Assembly (NCBI RefSeq): GCF_003269295.1
Contig: NZ_QLTT01000001.1
Coordinates: forward strand, 701,635 to 765,634
Reading direction: 5' to 3'
Source of the DNA: Lentzea atacamensis
GTDB taxonomy: Bacteria; Actinomycetota; Actinomycetes; Mycobacteriales; Pseudonocardiaceae
DNA: 64,000 nucleotides
The notes under the pieces were generated by a model that saw nothing but the letters and a program-made list of their open reading frames with translations, made no database searches and had not been told where the DNA came from. Positions 17,534 to 25,900 of the stretch are shown here, piece after piece (within the stretch, counting starts at the first letter, position 1; the number at the start of each line of letters is the position of its first letter). Made by a program: the position numbers and the translations under genes.

Positions 17534-20500
17534 ATGTTGTTATCCCTGCGTCGCCTCGGCGTCGTTCTGGCGGTGACGGCCGCGCTGGTACCCCTCCCTG
17601 CCAACGCGGCCGAGTCCGTGGTGAAGAGCGCCGCCGAGGCGTTGTCCGTGCCGAACATCGACGACGTTCGCGGACACCTGACCCTGCCCACCACCGGCAC
17701 CGGCGACACCACCGTCACGTGGACGTCGTCGGACCGGTCCGTGATCACCCCGACCGGCGAGGTCACCCGCCCGGCCACCGGAGCCAAGCCGGCCAAGGTC
17801 GTGCTGACGGCGAAGGTGAGCCGCGGGTACCAAAGCACGACGAGGAAGCTGACGGCCACGGTCGCCCCGCTGCCGGCCAAGGAACCGCTGGCGGGCTACA
17901 GCTTCTTCTATTTCACCGGCGAGGGCAGCCCGATCGGCGAGCAGATCTACGCCGCCGCCAGCAAGGGCAACAACCCGCTGGACTGGACCGAGGTCAACAA
18001 CGGCCAGCCGATCCTCAAGTCCACCCTCGGTGAGCTGGGCGTGCGCGACCCGTTCATCCTCCGCTCCCCCGAGGGCGACAAGTTCTTCCTGCTGGCCACC
18101 GACCTGAAGATCAACGGTGGCCGCGGCTGGGACGCGGCGCAGCGCAGCGGCAGCCGGTCGATCATGGTCTGGGAGTCGACGGACCTCAGGAACTGGTCGC
18201 GTCAGCGCAGTGTCGAGGTGTCGCCGCCGACCGCGGGCAACACGTGGGCGCCGGAAGCCTTCTGGGACGCCAAGCGCGGCACCTACGTCGTCTACTGGGC
18301 CTCGAAGCTCTACGCGGAGAACGACCCCGGTCACACCGGCGACAGCTACAACCGCATGATGTACGCGACGACGCGTGACTTCGTGACGTTCAGCGCGCCG
18401 AAGGTGTGGATCGACCCCGGTTACTCCGTGATCGACTCGACGATCATCGAGGACAAGGGCACGTACTACCGGTACACCAAGGACGAGCGGAACAACACGT
18501 CGACCACGCCGTGCAGCAAGTTCATCACCGCGGAGAAGTCGACCGACCTCCTCGACCCCTCGTACGACTTCGTGGCGGAGTGCATCGGCAAGGCCACCCC
18601 GACCAGCCCGGGACTCTCGGCGGGTGAGGGGCCGACGGGCTTCAAGTCCAACACCGAGGACAAGTGGTACCTGTTCATCGACGAGTTCGGCGGCCGCGGC
18701 TACGTGCCGTTCGAGACGACCGACCTCGCGTCCGGCAAGTGGACGATGTCGACCGGTGCCAGGCTGCCCGCCTCCCCGCGCCACGGCACGGTTCTCCCGG
18801 TGACGCAGGCCGAGCTGAACCGGCTGACCGCTCCCCCGGCGCCGGTCAAGGCCGACGCGAAGGGCCTCGTCGCGCACTGGCCGCTCAACGCCACGTCCGG
18901 GCAGGTCGCCAAGGACGCCACCGGGCACGGCTACGACGGCGTGCTCGCGGGCAAGACGTCGTGGTCCGGTGGAGCGCTGTCGCTGTCCGGCGGGTACGTC
19001 CAGCTGCCGAACAACATGCTGACCGGAGCTTCGGCGGTCACGATGTCCGCGGACGTCCTCGTGGATCCCGGGCAGCAGACGCCGTACTTCCTCTACGGGT
19101 TCGGCAACACCGCACCGGACGGGGTCGGCAACGGATACCTGTTCAGCACCGGCGACTCGTATCGCGGCGCGATCGCGAGCGGGAACTGGACCACCGAACA
19201 GGTGGCGAACTCCGGCCGGGCGTTGCCGCGCGGTGTCTGGAAGAACGTGACGCTGACCGTCGGCAACGGGGCCGAGGTGCTCTACCTCGACGGTGCCGAG
19301 GTCGCGCGCAACACCAACGTCACGATCAAGCCGTCGGACATCGGCGGTGGCGTGACGGCAGCGAACTACCTGGGCCGCTCGGTCTACTCCGCGGACAAGA
19401 CCCTCGTGGGCAGGATGAAGGACGTCCGGCTCTACAACCGCGCCCTGTCGGGTGCGGAGGTCGCCGCGCTGCCGTCGAACAGCACGATGATCAGCTCCGT
19501 CGAGCTGGCCTCGCTCAAGGTGCCCGCGGTGATCGACTCCGCGGCGAACACGGTCGTGCTGCCGGTCAAGCCCGGCACCGACCTGCGCAGGCTCGCGCCG
19601 AAGTTCGGTCTCGCCCCCGGCTCGAAGATCACTCCGTCCGGGACGGTCGACCTGCGCAAGCCCAAGAAGTTCATGGTGACCAACGCCTCGGGCGATCGTC
19701 GTGTGTGGACGGTCGAGGCACACCACATGCGCAGTCCTGTGCTGCCGGGCCTGAACGCCGACCCGAACATCATCACGTTCGGGGACACCTACTACATCTA
19801 CGCGACGACGGACGGTTTCGACGGCTGGAGCGGCACGAAGTTCTCCGCGTGGTCGTCGAAGAACCTCGTCGACTGGAAGGACGAGGGCGTCATCCTCGAC
19901 CTCGGCCCCGACGTCAGCTGGGCCGACAGGAACGCGTGGGCTCCGACGATCGCCGAACGCGACGGCAAGTACTACTTCTACTTCTGCGCAGAGGCGAAGA
20001 TCGGTGTCGCGGTGTCCGACTCGCCGACCGGGCCGTTCGTCGACTCCGGCAAGCCGCTGGTGGCGAAGAACCCCAACGGTGGCCAGGCGATCGACCCGGC
20101 GGTGTTCATCGACAAGTCCGGCCAGCCGTACCTCTACTGGGGCAACGGTGAGGCCTACGTCGTGCCGCTGAACCCCGACATGGTCTCGTACGACCCGGCG
20201 AAGATCACCCGGCTGACCGGGCTCGACGGGTTCCGCGAGGGCCTGTTCATGGTGGAGCGCAAGGGAACCTACTACCTGAGCTGGTCGATCGACGACACCC
20301 GCAGCGAGGACTACCGCGTCGGGTACGCGACCGCGCCGAGCCCGCTCGGGCCGTTCACCAACCGCGGACTGATCCTCAGCAAGGACCCGAAGCTCGGCGT
20401 CCTCGGCACCGGCCACAGCTCGATGGTGCAGGTGCCGGGCACGGACGACTGGTACATCGTGTACCACCGCTTCGCGATTCCCGGCGGTGACGGCATGCAC

Positions 20501-20626
20501 CGCGAGACCACGATCGACAGGATGCGGTTCAACCGCGACGGCACCATCGCGCCGGTCGTGCCGACCCTGGAAAGCGTGGCACCGCAGAAGATCCGGCCGC
20601 AGCACTGCCGGGCGCAGTACAACTGA
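17534..20626 (+). CDS. Secreted enzyme with two GH43 modules, probable arabinan-degrading
   Basis: 1030-residue secreted protein. Order: signal peptide (1-25, ending PANA); an Ig-like module (about 28-115); first GH43 five-blade propeller (about 120-425) with base Asp in GVRDPFILR, Asp in VIDSTIIED and acid Glu in SAGEGPTGF; a LamG/concanavalin-like module (about 440-635, AHWPLNATSG to MKDVRLYNRALSGAEV); a small beta module (about 645-720); second GH43 (about 725-1025) with Asp in LNADPNIITF, Asp in AIDPAVFID and Glu in FREGLFMVERKGTYY. Both catalytic triads look intact. GH43 enzymes act on arabinan or xylan; the arabinose-type importer in the same operon favours arabinan. The ATG at 17534 is preceded by GGAAGG. 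Two catalytic GH43 modules in one chain are uncommon. Confidence 0.9.
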   Translation: MLLSLRRLGVVLAVTAALVPLPANAAESVVKSAAEALSVPNIDDVRGHLTLPTTGTGDTTVTWTSSDRSVITPTGEVTRPATGAKPAKVVLTAKVSRGYQSTTRKLTATVAPLPAKEPLAGYSFFYFTGEGSPIGEQIYAAASKGNNPLDWTEVNNGQPILKSTLGELGVRDPFILRSPEGDKFFLLATDLKINGGRGWDAAQRSGSRSIMVWESTDLRNWSRQRSVEVSPPTAGNTWAPEAFWDAKRGTYVVYWASKLYAENDPGHTGDSYNRMMYATTRDFVTFSAPKVWIDPGYSVIDSTIIEDKGTYYRYTKDERNNTSTTPCSKFITAEKSTDLLDPSYDFVAECIGKATPTSPGLSAGEGPTGFKSNTEDKWYLFIDEFGGRGYVPFETTDLASGKWTMSTGARLPASPRHGTVLPVTQAELNRLTAPPAPVKADAKGLVAHWPLNATSGQVAKDATGHGYDGVLAGKTSWSGGALSLSGGYVQLPNNMLTGASAVTMSADVLVDPGQQTPYFLYGFGNTAPDGVGNGYLFSTGDSYRGAIASGNWTTEQVANSGRALPRGVWKNVTLTVGNGAEVLYLDGAEVARNTNVTIKPSDIGGGVTAANYLGRSVYSADKTLVGRMKDVRLYNRALSGAEVAALPSNSTMISSVELASLKVPAVIDSAANTVVLPVKPGTDLRRLAPKFGLAPGSKITPSGTVDLRKPKKFMVTNASGDRRVWTVEAHHMRSPVLPGLNADPNIITFGDTYYIYATTDGFDGWSGTKFSAWSSKNLVDWKDEGVILDLGPDVSWADRNAWAPTIAERDGKYYFYFCAEAKIGVAVSDSPTGPFVDSGKPLVAKNPNGGQAIDPAVFIDKSGQPYLYWGNGEAYVVPLNPDMVSYDPAKITRLTGLDGFREGLFMVERKGTYYLSWSIDDTRSEDYRVGYATAPSPLGPFTNRGLILSKDPKLGVLGTGHSSMVQVPGTDDWYIVYHRFAIPGGDGMHRETTIDRMRFNRDGTIAPVVPTLESVAPQKIRPQHCRAQYN

Positions 20627-20641
20627 TCACCTGATGTCCCA

Positions 20642-20684
20642 GTGCCATTCGACGCCGTTCGACTCGAACGGCGTCGAATGGCAC
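20642..20684. promoter_or_regulatory. 43-nt near-perfect TTCGA palindrome
   Basis: Two perfect 21-bp arms (20642-20662 and 20664-20684) around a single central C at 20663. The core reads TTCGA-C-TCGAA, flanked 10 bases out by TTCGAC and GTCGAA. Related cores lie upstream of the pectate lyase genes. It sits 15 bases after the GH43 stop and 126 bases before the next gene, and is followed by TTTCATT, so it could also act as the operon's terminator. Operator and terminator roles are not exclusive. Confidence 0.7.
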
Positions 20685-20715
20685 GTTTCATTGTCACGAA
20701 GTGGCCTTCGCAAGC

Positions 20716-20730
20716 GGGAAAGCGCTTCCC
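20716..20730. promoter_or_regulatory. GGGAA/TTCCC inverted repeat, possible LacI-type operator
   Basis: GGGAAAGCGCTTCCC with the central GCGC typical of LacI operators (CebR-like sites have GAGCGCTC), but off symmetry by one base. It lies in the leader region of the CBM2 lipoprotein gene. Weak evidence. Confidence 0.3.
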
Positions 20731-20809
20731 GACGTCCGCCGGCGCGTCGTACGCTGCGCCTCCAGCCGCCACTGGAACAGGGCGTGACCAGTACCGCACC
20801 GGGGGATTC

Positions 20810-21706
20810 GTGAGACTGTTCGACCACCACCGGCCGATCCTGTACACGCCGGTCGCCGTCCTCCTGGTGGCCACCGCGTGTGCGACGAGCTCCGCCCACA
20901 CCCCTGCAACGTCGACCGTGTCGACCTCGCCCCAGCACGTCACCGTTCTGCCGCCACCGCCGGAGACGGTCGAGGATGTCGTCGACGCCAGAACCGTGGT
21001 GCTGTCCAACGGGGTGAAGGCGCGGCTGCTCGGACTCGCCGCACCGGGAGAGTGCTGGTCGGCCGGCGCGCTGAAGTTCGCGAAGGAAACCCTGATCGGC
21101 AAGCCGGTGCGCTACAGCCGCGCCTCGGAGTCCGCCATCACGTTGCGGCTGGCCAACGACACCAGCAGCGATTACGCCACCCTCGCGGTGAGCCGGGGCG
21201 CCGCGCGGGCGGAGAAGGACGACCCGGTCCTCACCGAGCCGGAGCAGACCGCGGCGAAGGCGGGCCTGGGCCTGTGGGGCCCGCCGTGCAAGGGACAGGA
21301 CACCACCCCGACGGCCGCTCCCCCACCGCCGCCGCCTCCACCCGCCGGCGGCACCACCACGACCACCACACCGCCGGCCGAGAAGAAGGGCTGCGCCGTC
21401 ACCTACCGCGTGGCCAAGGAGTGGCCGGGCGGGTTCCACGCCGAACTGGTCGTCCGCAACAACACCGACAAGCCGATCGCGCAGTGGAAGCTGTTCTGGA
21501 AGTTCCCGAGCGGTCAGCACATCCGGGAGACGTGGGGCATGACCGCCTACCAGTACGGCGACGGCGTCCTCGCGATGAGCCAGGACCCCAACGGTTCGAT
21601 CAGTGCCGGAGGGCAGGTGTCGTTGCGGTTCAACGCCGCCACCACCGGCCCGAACGTGGCGCCGACCGCCTTCATGCTCAGCGGCGTGGCCTGCTCAGCC
21701 GGCTAG
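20810..21706 (+). CDS. Lipoprotein with degenerate SNase-fold domain and CBM2
   Basis: 298-residue protein. A signal with lipobox-like VATAC (Cys about 24) is followed by a nuclease (SNase/thermonuclease) fold domain, residues about 50-165 (VVDARTVVLSNGVKARLLGL to GLGLWGPPC). The active-site segment normally GIDTPE-like reads GLAAPGE here: the metal Asp and the Glu are replaced, and no second Arg is seen, so nuclease activity is unlikely. A Pro/Thr linker (about 168-195) leads to a C-terminal family-2 cellulose-binding module (GCAVTYRV to SGVAC, with paired Cys and exposed-type Trp residues). A paralogue with the same layout is at 32635-33531. GTG 20810 has GGGGG upstream. It may tether the cell to cellulose; that is inference. 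Confidence 0.8.
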   Translation: MRLFDHHRPILYTPVAVLLVATACATSSAHTPATSTVSTSPQHVTVLPPPPETVEDVVDARTVVLSNGVKARLLGLAAPGECWSAGALKFAKETLIGKPVRYSRASESAITLRLANDTSSDYATLAVSRGAARAEKDDPVLTEPEQTAAKAGLGLWGPPCKGQDTTPTAAPPPPPPPPAGGTTTTTTPPAEKKGCAVTYRVAKEWPGGFHAELVVRNNTDKPIAQWKLFWKFPSGQHIRETWGMTAYQYGDGVLAMSQDPNGSISAGGQVSLRFNAATTGPNVAPTAFMLSGVACSAG

Positions 21707-22582
21707 GGTATCGGCGAGCACGGCGATGGCGCCCGGACCGGTCCGGCAGCACCCGCCGACCAGCCTGGCACCACGCCCGGTCCACTCCCCCGCCAGCGCG
21801 CCGAACCCGGTGCCGTCGCCGCGCCACGCGCGTTCCCGGGCGTCCCACTGCTCGCCGCTGTTCGGGTAGACCACCACGGGCAGCCCGGTCTTGCCCGCGA
21901 CGGTGACCGCGTTCGCGACGTCCTCCGGCGGGCAGCAGTTCACGCCGACGGCGATCACCTCGTCGATCCCCGCGGCGACCGCGAACGCCTCCTCCAGCGG
22001 CTGCCCGGCACAGGTCCGATCGCCGCGAACGCTGTAGGAGAGCCAGGTCGGCACGCCGCTGCCGCGCACGACCTCGAGCACCGCCTCGGCCTCGGCGACG
22101 TCGGGAATCGTCTCGACGGCGAGCACGTCCGGTCCGGCCTGGACCAGCGTCTCGATGCGAGGCCGGTGGAAGTCCGCGAGCTCCTGCTTGGTGAGCCCGT
22201 AGTTGCCGCGGTACTCCGATCCGTCGGCGAGCATCGCCCCGTACGGGCCGACGGACGCCGCGACCCAGCGTTCTCCGTCCACATCGGAGGCAGCTGACCG
22301 GGCGAGCGAGACACTGGCGTGCAGCAGACGCGCGGTCTCCTCGGCGCTGACGCCGTGCCGGGCAAACCCCTCGAAGGTCACCTGGTAGCTCGCGGTGATG
22401 GCCACCTCGGCACCGGCCCGGTAGAACGCCAGGTGCGCGTCGCGCACGGCATCGGGATCGGAGAGGAGAAGCCTGCCGGACCACAGCGCGTCGGACAGGT
22501 CGTGCCCGGCCTGCTCCAGTGCCGTCGACATGCCGCCGTCCAGCACGACGACCCTGTGCGCCAAGGCGTTCGCGAGTTCCAC
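21695..22582 (-). CDS. mmuM: Homocysteine S-methyltransferase
   Basis: 295-residue zinc methyltransferase that methylates homocysteine to methionine using S-methylmethionine (plant-derived) or S-adenosylmethionine. The zinc cysteines are in AVGVNCCPPED and LVGGCCRTGP; DGGMSTALEQAG is the N-terminal family motif. Length is typical of MmuM. GTG start at 22582. Its 3' end overlaps the CBM2 lipoprotein gene on the other strand by 12 bases. It follows the LacI gene by 62 bases and may share its transcript. No S-methylmethionine permease is adjacent. Confidence 0.92.
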   Translation of the reverse strand: MELANALAHRVVVLDGGMSTALEQAGHDLSDALWSGRLLLSDPDAVRDAHLAFYRAGAEVAITASYQVTFEGFARHGVSAEETARLLHASVSLARSAASDVDGERWVAASVGPYGAMLADGSEYRGNYGLTKQELADFHRPRIETLVQAGPDVLAVETIPDVAEAEAVLEVVRGSGVPTWLSYSVRGDRTCAGQPLEEAFAVAAGIDEVIAVGVNCCPPEDVANAVTVAGKTGLPVVVYPNSGEQWDARERAWRGDGTGFGALAGEWTGRGARLVGGCCRTGPGAIAVLADTLAG

Positions 22583-22644
22583 CAGGCGATCCTACGTCCG
22601 CGCCCCGGCAACGACGGCTGAAGCACGGCCAGATCGAAGCGCCG

Positions 22645-23679
22645 TCAGCCCGAGGAGGCCGCCCCGAAGCGGGCGGAGGCCAGTTCCGGGGTGCTCACCC
22701 TGCGGGACAACCGGGGTGGCAGCAACAGCAGCGGTGGCACCGCCCTGCCCTCCAGCTTGCCGACCAGGAGCTCCACCGCGTGCCGGCCGAGCTCCTCCAC
22801 CGGCAGCCGCACCGACGTGAGCGGTGGCGACACCTGTTCGGCGAGCTCGTCGGGGCAGATCGCGACCACGGCGACGTCACCGGGCACCTTCCGCCCGGAC
22901 GCGCGCAGGCAGGAGCTCACCCAGGCGAGCGCCGCGTCGTTGTGCACGACCAGCGCCGTCATCGCCGGGTGTGCGCGGATCAGTGCCTGGACGGACCTGA
23001 GCACCGACTCGTAGTCCTCTTCCGCGGGCATGGCCGTGGTGGCGATGCCGCGGCGCATGGCCGCCGCGCTGAAGCCGGCCATCGCCCGGTGCGCGAAACC
23101 CGTGTTGCGGCGGTAGACCGCGCTGGGCGCGCCGAGGAAACCGATCGAGCGGTGACCGAGGTCGGCGAGGTGGTCGACGCACTTGGCGCCCGCGGCCTCG
23201 AAGTCGAGGTCCACGCAGGTGAGGCCCTTCGTGGCCGCCGGGTGTCCGATGAGGACGGACGGCTTCGCGAGCTCCCGCAGCACGGGGACGCGGTCGTCCT
23301 CCATCTCCACGTCCAGCACCAGGAAACCGTCGGCCTGGGCGCTGTCCGCGGCCCTGCGCAGGCCCGGCGCGCCGTCCTCGGCGGTCATCAGCAGCACGTC
23401 CATCTCGTGCCTGCGCGCGGCCGTCACGGCGGCCGTGACGAACCGCATCATCACCGGCAGGTGCAGGCCAGCGCGCAACGGCAGCACCAGCCCGATCACG
23501 TTGGCACGGCTGGCGCTCAGCGCCCGCTCGCCCGTGTGCGGCTGGTAGCCGAGCGCCCGGATGCTCTCGCGCACCCTCGACTTGGTGTCCGCAGAGATCG
23601 ACCGCTTTCCCGTGAGCACGTAGGAAACCGTGCTCGGCGCGACACCCGCGTGCCGAGCGACGTCCGCGATGGTGACCAC
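22645..23679 (-). CDS. LacI-family regulator, likely of the arabinan/sugar importer operon
   Basis: 344-residue repressor. The N-terminal helix-turn-helix (TIADVARHAGVAPSTVSYVL) and hinge (ALSASRANVIGLVLP) are followed by a type 1 periplasmic-binding effector domain. GTG start at 23679 with a GAGAGG ribosome site. Its promoter (-35 TTGAGT at 23753-23748, -10 TATCGT at 23729-23724) has a match to the operator TGTTAGCGCTAACA directly upstream at 23760-23773, the same sequence found twice before the ChvE-type importer. I infer autoregulation and control of that operon, with a released sugar as effector. Confidence 0.88.
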   Translation of the reverse strand: MVTIADVARHAGVAPSTVSYVLTGKRSISADTKSRVRESIRALGYQPHTGERALSASRANVIGLVLPLRAGLHLPVMMRFVTAAVTAARRHEMDVLLMTAEDGAPGLRRAADSAQADGFLVLDVEMEDDRVPVLRELAKPSVLIGHPAATKGLTCVDLDFEAAGAKCVDHLADLGHRSIGFLGAPSAVYRRNTGFAHRAMAGFSAAAMRRGIATTAMPAEEDYESVLRSVQALIRAHPAMTALVVHNDAALAWVSSCLRASGRKVPGDVAVVAICPDELAEQVSPPLTSVRLPVEELGRHAVELLVGKLEGRAVPPLLLLPPRLSRRVSTPELASARFGAASSG

Positions 23680-23700
23680 ACCGACCCCTCTCGCGAACCC

Positions 23701-23824
23701 ACTACACCCGCTGTAGTCCCGACACGATAGGGAGCGCGCTCAGGTGAACTCAAGGGTGATGTTCGCGTTAACATTGTTCGAGACTCGTGGTCCAGACGAA
23801 TTGTGCTGTCTGGAAACTTCCAGA
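23701..23824 (-). promoter_or_regulatory. LacI promoter region with operator and overlapping inverted repeats
   Basis: Gene-free stretch 23680-23994. It holds ACTACA-N5-TGTAGT (23701-23717), the promoter elements 23724-23729 and 23748-23753, and the operator TGTTCGCGTTAACA (23760-23773; 12 of 14 bases of the symmetrical site). Beyond it are two overlapping repeats: TCCAGAC (23791-23797) with GTCTGGA (23808-23814), and TCTGGAA-AC-TTCCAGA (23809-23824). The remainder up to 23954 shows nothing recognisable. Confidence 0.55.
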
Positions 23825-23954
23825 ACAAAAGCTTGTAGCAGCTCAGGACGTCCGCACCGTCCACTCCGCGCTGTACATCGGCCCGACACGGCGAGTGGGC
23901 ACGTTCACATCAAGGGGCCAGCTGAGACGGCGTCGCGACGTCACCAGCGCGAAA

Positions 23955-23988
23955 CAGGGGGCGCCCGCCGCCGCGCGAACGCCCCCTG
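23955..23988 (-). terminator. Intrinsic terminator of the PL1 pectate lyase gene
   Basis: Nine-base stem CAGGGGGCG (23955-23963) with CGCCCCCTG (23980-23988) and a 16-base GC-rich loop, followed on the minus strand by TTTCGC. It lies six bases after the lyase stop. Confidence 0.75.
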
Positions 23989-23994
23989 GTCCCG

Positions 23995-24927
23995 TCAGCC
24001 GCGACCGGCTCCGGCACCGGCCGTGACCACGCTCTTCACACTGCTCGCGCTGTCGAGCGGGTAGGAGTAGGGAATGCTCTTCACCGAGCCGCCCTGGTCA
24101 CCCGAACCCGAGTTGACGAAGTGGTTGTTGCGCGCGACCAGCGCGCCGCCGGGCGAGCTGCCCTCGCCGCGGTGGAACGGGTCCTCGGTGTTCTCGAAGT
24201 AGTTGCCCTCGACCAGGACACCGGCTTCCACCGTGGACGCGACGCCGTAGTCGACGACGCCGCCGTAGTAGTTGTTGTAGACGTGCACCGGGTTGCCGAA
24301 CCGCACACGCGGGTGGCGCTGCTTGGTGCCGGCGAACCAGTTGTGGTGGTAGGTCACCCGCAGCTTGCCCCGGTCCTCGGAACCGTTGCCGTCGCTGTGA
24401 CCCAGCAGCATCGTCTTGTCGTGGCTGGAGAACTTGTTCCACGACACCGTGACGTAGTCGGACGCACGCTTGACGTCGACCGCCCCGTCGTAGCCGCTCG
24501 AGAAACTGTTGTGATCAACCCACACGCGGGTGGAGTACTGGACGTTGATCGCGTCGTCACCCCAGTTGCGGAAGTTCAGGTTGCGCACGATCACGTTCGA
24601 GGCATTGGAGATGTTCAGGCCCTGCCCGGTGATCGTCGCGGTCGAGCCGACACCTTCGACGGTCTTGTTGGACGCGACCTTCGTCATGCTCGACAGCGAG
24701 ATCGTGCCGGACACCCGCACCACCGCGGGGCTCGACGAACCCACCGCGGCGGCGAACGCGGACGCCGTGGTGACGGTGATGGGCGTGGCGTTGCCCCCAC
24801 CGCTCGTGCCGCCGCCCTGAGTGGCCCAGCCGACGAGCCCGAACGGCGCGGCGACCGACTGCGGAACACAAACAGCACCGGCGGCCAGCGCGACCGCGGA
24901 AATCAATGCCGCACGTTTAAGAAACAT
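23995..24927 (-). CDS. Secreted pectate lyase, PL1 family
   Basis: 310-residue secreted parallel beta-helix lyase that cleaves polygalacturonate by beta-elimination with calcium. A Sec signal peptide ends near residue 27 (QSVAA). Family features: NVIVRNLNFRNWGDDAINVQ, RVWVDHNSFS, YVTVSWNKFSSHDKTMLLG, and YHHNWFAGTKQRHPRVRFG, which contains the catalytic Arg, then the ladder VHVYNNYY. The Asp residues in GDDAI and DGAVDV fit the calcium site. ATG 24927 has GGGAG eight bases upstream. It is transcribed divergently from a PL3 lyase across a shared regulatory region and ends in a terminator, so it is monocistronic. Confidence 0.93.
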   Translation of the reverse strand: MFLKRAALISAVALAAGAVCVPQSVAAPFGLVGWATQGGGTSGGGNATPITVTTASAFAAAVGSSSPAVVRVSGTISLSSMTKVASNKTVEGVGSTATITGQGLNISNASNVIVRNLNFRNWGDDAINVQYSTRVWVDHNSFSSGYDGAVDVKRASDYVTVSWNKFSSHDKTMLLGHSDGNGSEDRGKLRVTYHHNWFAGTKQRHPRVRFGNPVHVYNNYYGGVVDYGVASTVEAGVLVEGNYFENTEDPFHRGEGSSPGGALVARNNHFVNSGSGDQGGSVKSIPYSYPLDSASSVKSVVTAGAGAGRG

Positions 24928-24963
24928 TCCACGCTCTCCCAACGAGTGAGCGGCGGTGAACCG

Positions 24964-25058
24964 AAGGTAGCGAATCCCGAACAAACCGGTCAACCATTCG
25001 ACAATATTCGAATCGAACAGTCGACAATAGTTGACAGAAATCCCGGTCGCCCTACCAT
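24964..25058. promoter_or_regulatory. Shared divergent promoter of two pectate lyase genes with TTCGA palindrome
   Basis: Leftward promoter: -35 TTGACC (24993-24988), 18 bp, -10 TACCTT (24969-24964). Rightward promoter: -35 TTGACA (25031-25036), 16 bp, -10 TACCAT (25053-25058). Between them TTCGA-A-TCGAA (25007-25017) is centred at 25012, with TTCGAC at 24997-25002 and GTCGAC at 25020-25025. The centre is about 53-55 bases upstream of both predicted start sites, an activator-like position serving both genes. Confidence 0.65.
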
Positions 25059-25096
25059 CGAAATACCGCCGCGCATCCCCTGCAAGCGGAGCGCAC

Positions 25097-25864
25097 ATGA
25101 AGAAACTGGCAACAATGGTGTTGGCCGCGGCGCTGACCGCGTTTCTCGTACCCCAGGCACAGGCCGCGGGCAGCACTTTCCCCACCCCGACCGGTCAGAA
25201 ACCGACCGGCGCGACCATCAAGGTGCCGGCAGGCACCCCGTACGACGGTGGCATGAAGCGGTTCTACGGCACCGGCAACCTCGGTTCCGGCGGCCAGAAC
25301 GAGGGCCAGGACCCGATCTTCCAGCTCGCCGACGGCGCGACGCTGAAGAACGTGGTGCTGGGGGCGCCCGCCGCGGACGGAGTGCACTGCCTCGGCACGT
25401 GCACGCTGACCAACGTGTGGTGGGAGGACGTCGGCGAGGACGCGGCCACGTTCAAGGGTTCGTCGTCATCGCAGACCATGACCATCAACGGTGGTGGCGC
25501 GCGCAAGGCGTCCGACAAGGTGTTCCAGCACAACGGACCGGGCACGATGATCATCCGCAACTTCCAGGTGGACGACTTCGGCAAGCTCTACCGGTCCTGC
25601 GGCAACTGCAAGACCCAGCACAAACGCCACGTCGTGCTGGAGAACATCACCGCGTTCTCGCCGGGCAAGTCACTGGTGGGCATCAACACCAACTACGGCG
25701 ACACGGCGCGGTTCTCCAAGATCACGATCGTGGGCGACAGCAGCAAGAAGATCGCGATCTGCGAGAAGTACAAGGGCGTCACGAGCGGTGAGCCGACGAA
25801 GATCGGCAGCGGCCCGGACAACACGAACTGCCTCTACAAAACGTCAGACGTGACGTATCGATAG
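25097..25864 (+). CDS. Secreted pectate lyase, PL3 family
   Basis: 255-residue secreted calcium-dependent pectate lyase. Signal peptide 1-22 (QAQAA). The beta-helix signature of family PL3 is clear: GVHCLGTCTLTNVWWEDVGE, then EDAATFKG, a central FQHNGPGTMIIRNF and YRSCGNCKTQHKRH with clustered cysteines and the basic active-site residues. ATG 25097 has AAGCGGAG upstream. Its promoter region is shared with the divergent PL1 gene. A strong bidirectional terminator follows directly. Unlike many homologues it carries no binding module. Confidence 0.92.
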   Translation: MKKLATMVLAAALTAFLVPQAQAAGSTFPTPTGQKPTGATIKVPAGTPYDGGMKRFYGTGNLGSGGQNEGQDPIFQLADGATLKNVVLGAPAADGVHCLGTCTLTNVWWEDVGEDAATFKGSSSSQTMTINGGGARKASDKVFQHNGPGTMIIRNFQVDDFGKLYRSCGNCKTQHKRHVVLENITAFSPGKSLVGINTNYGDTARFSKITIVGDSSKKIAICEKYKGVTSGEPTKIGSGPDNTNCLYKTSDVTYR

Positions 25865-25866
25865 CG

Positions 25867-25897
25867 AAATGGCCCCGGGGTTCACCCGGGGCCATTT
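25867..25897. terminator. Bidirectional intrinsic terminator
   Basis: Perfect 13-bp stem AAATGGCCCCGGG (25867-25879) with CCCGGGGCCATTT (25885-25897) and a 5-base loop. A/T runs on both sides let it serve the PL3 gene and the convergent pectin operon. Confidence 0.9.
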
Positions 25898-25900
25898 TCG

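Noticed and set aside
17540..20605. Antisense open frame of over 1000 codons across the GH43 gene
   Set aside because: High GC keeps the antisense frame open. The protein has no domains and repetitive Arg/Val/Asp-rich composition; the sense strand has two intact GH43 modules.
20810..21706. Secreted nuclease with cellulose-binding domain
   Set aside because: The fold is SNase-like but the metal Asp and other catalytic residues are replaced, so an active nuclease is not supported.
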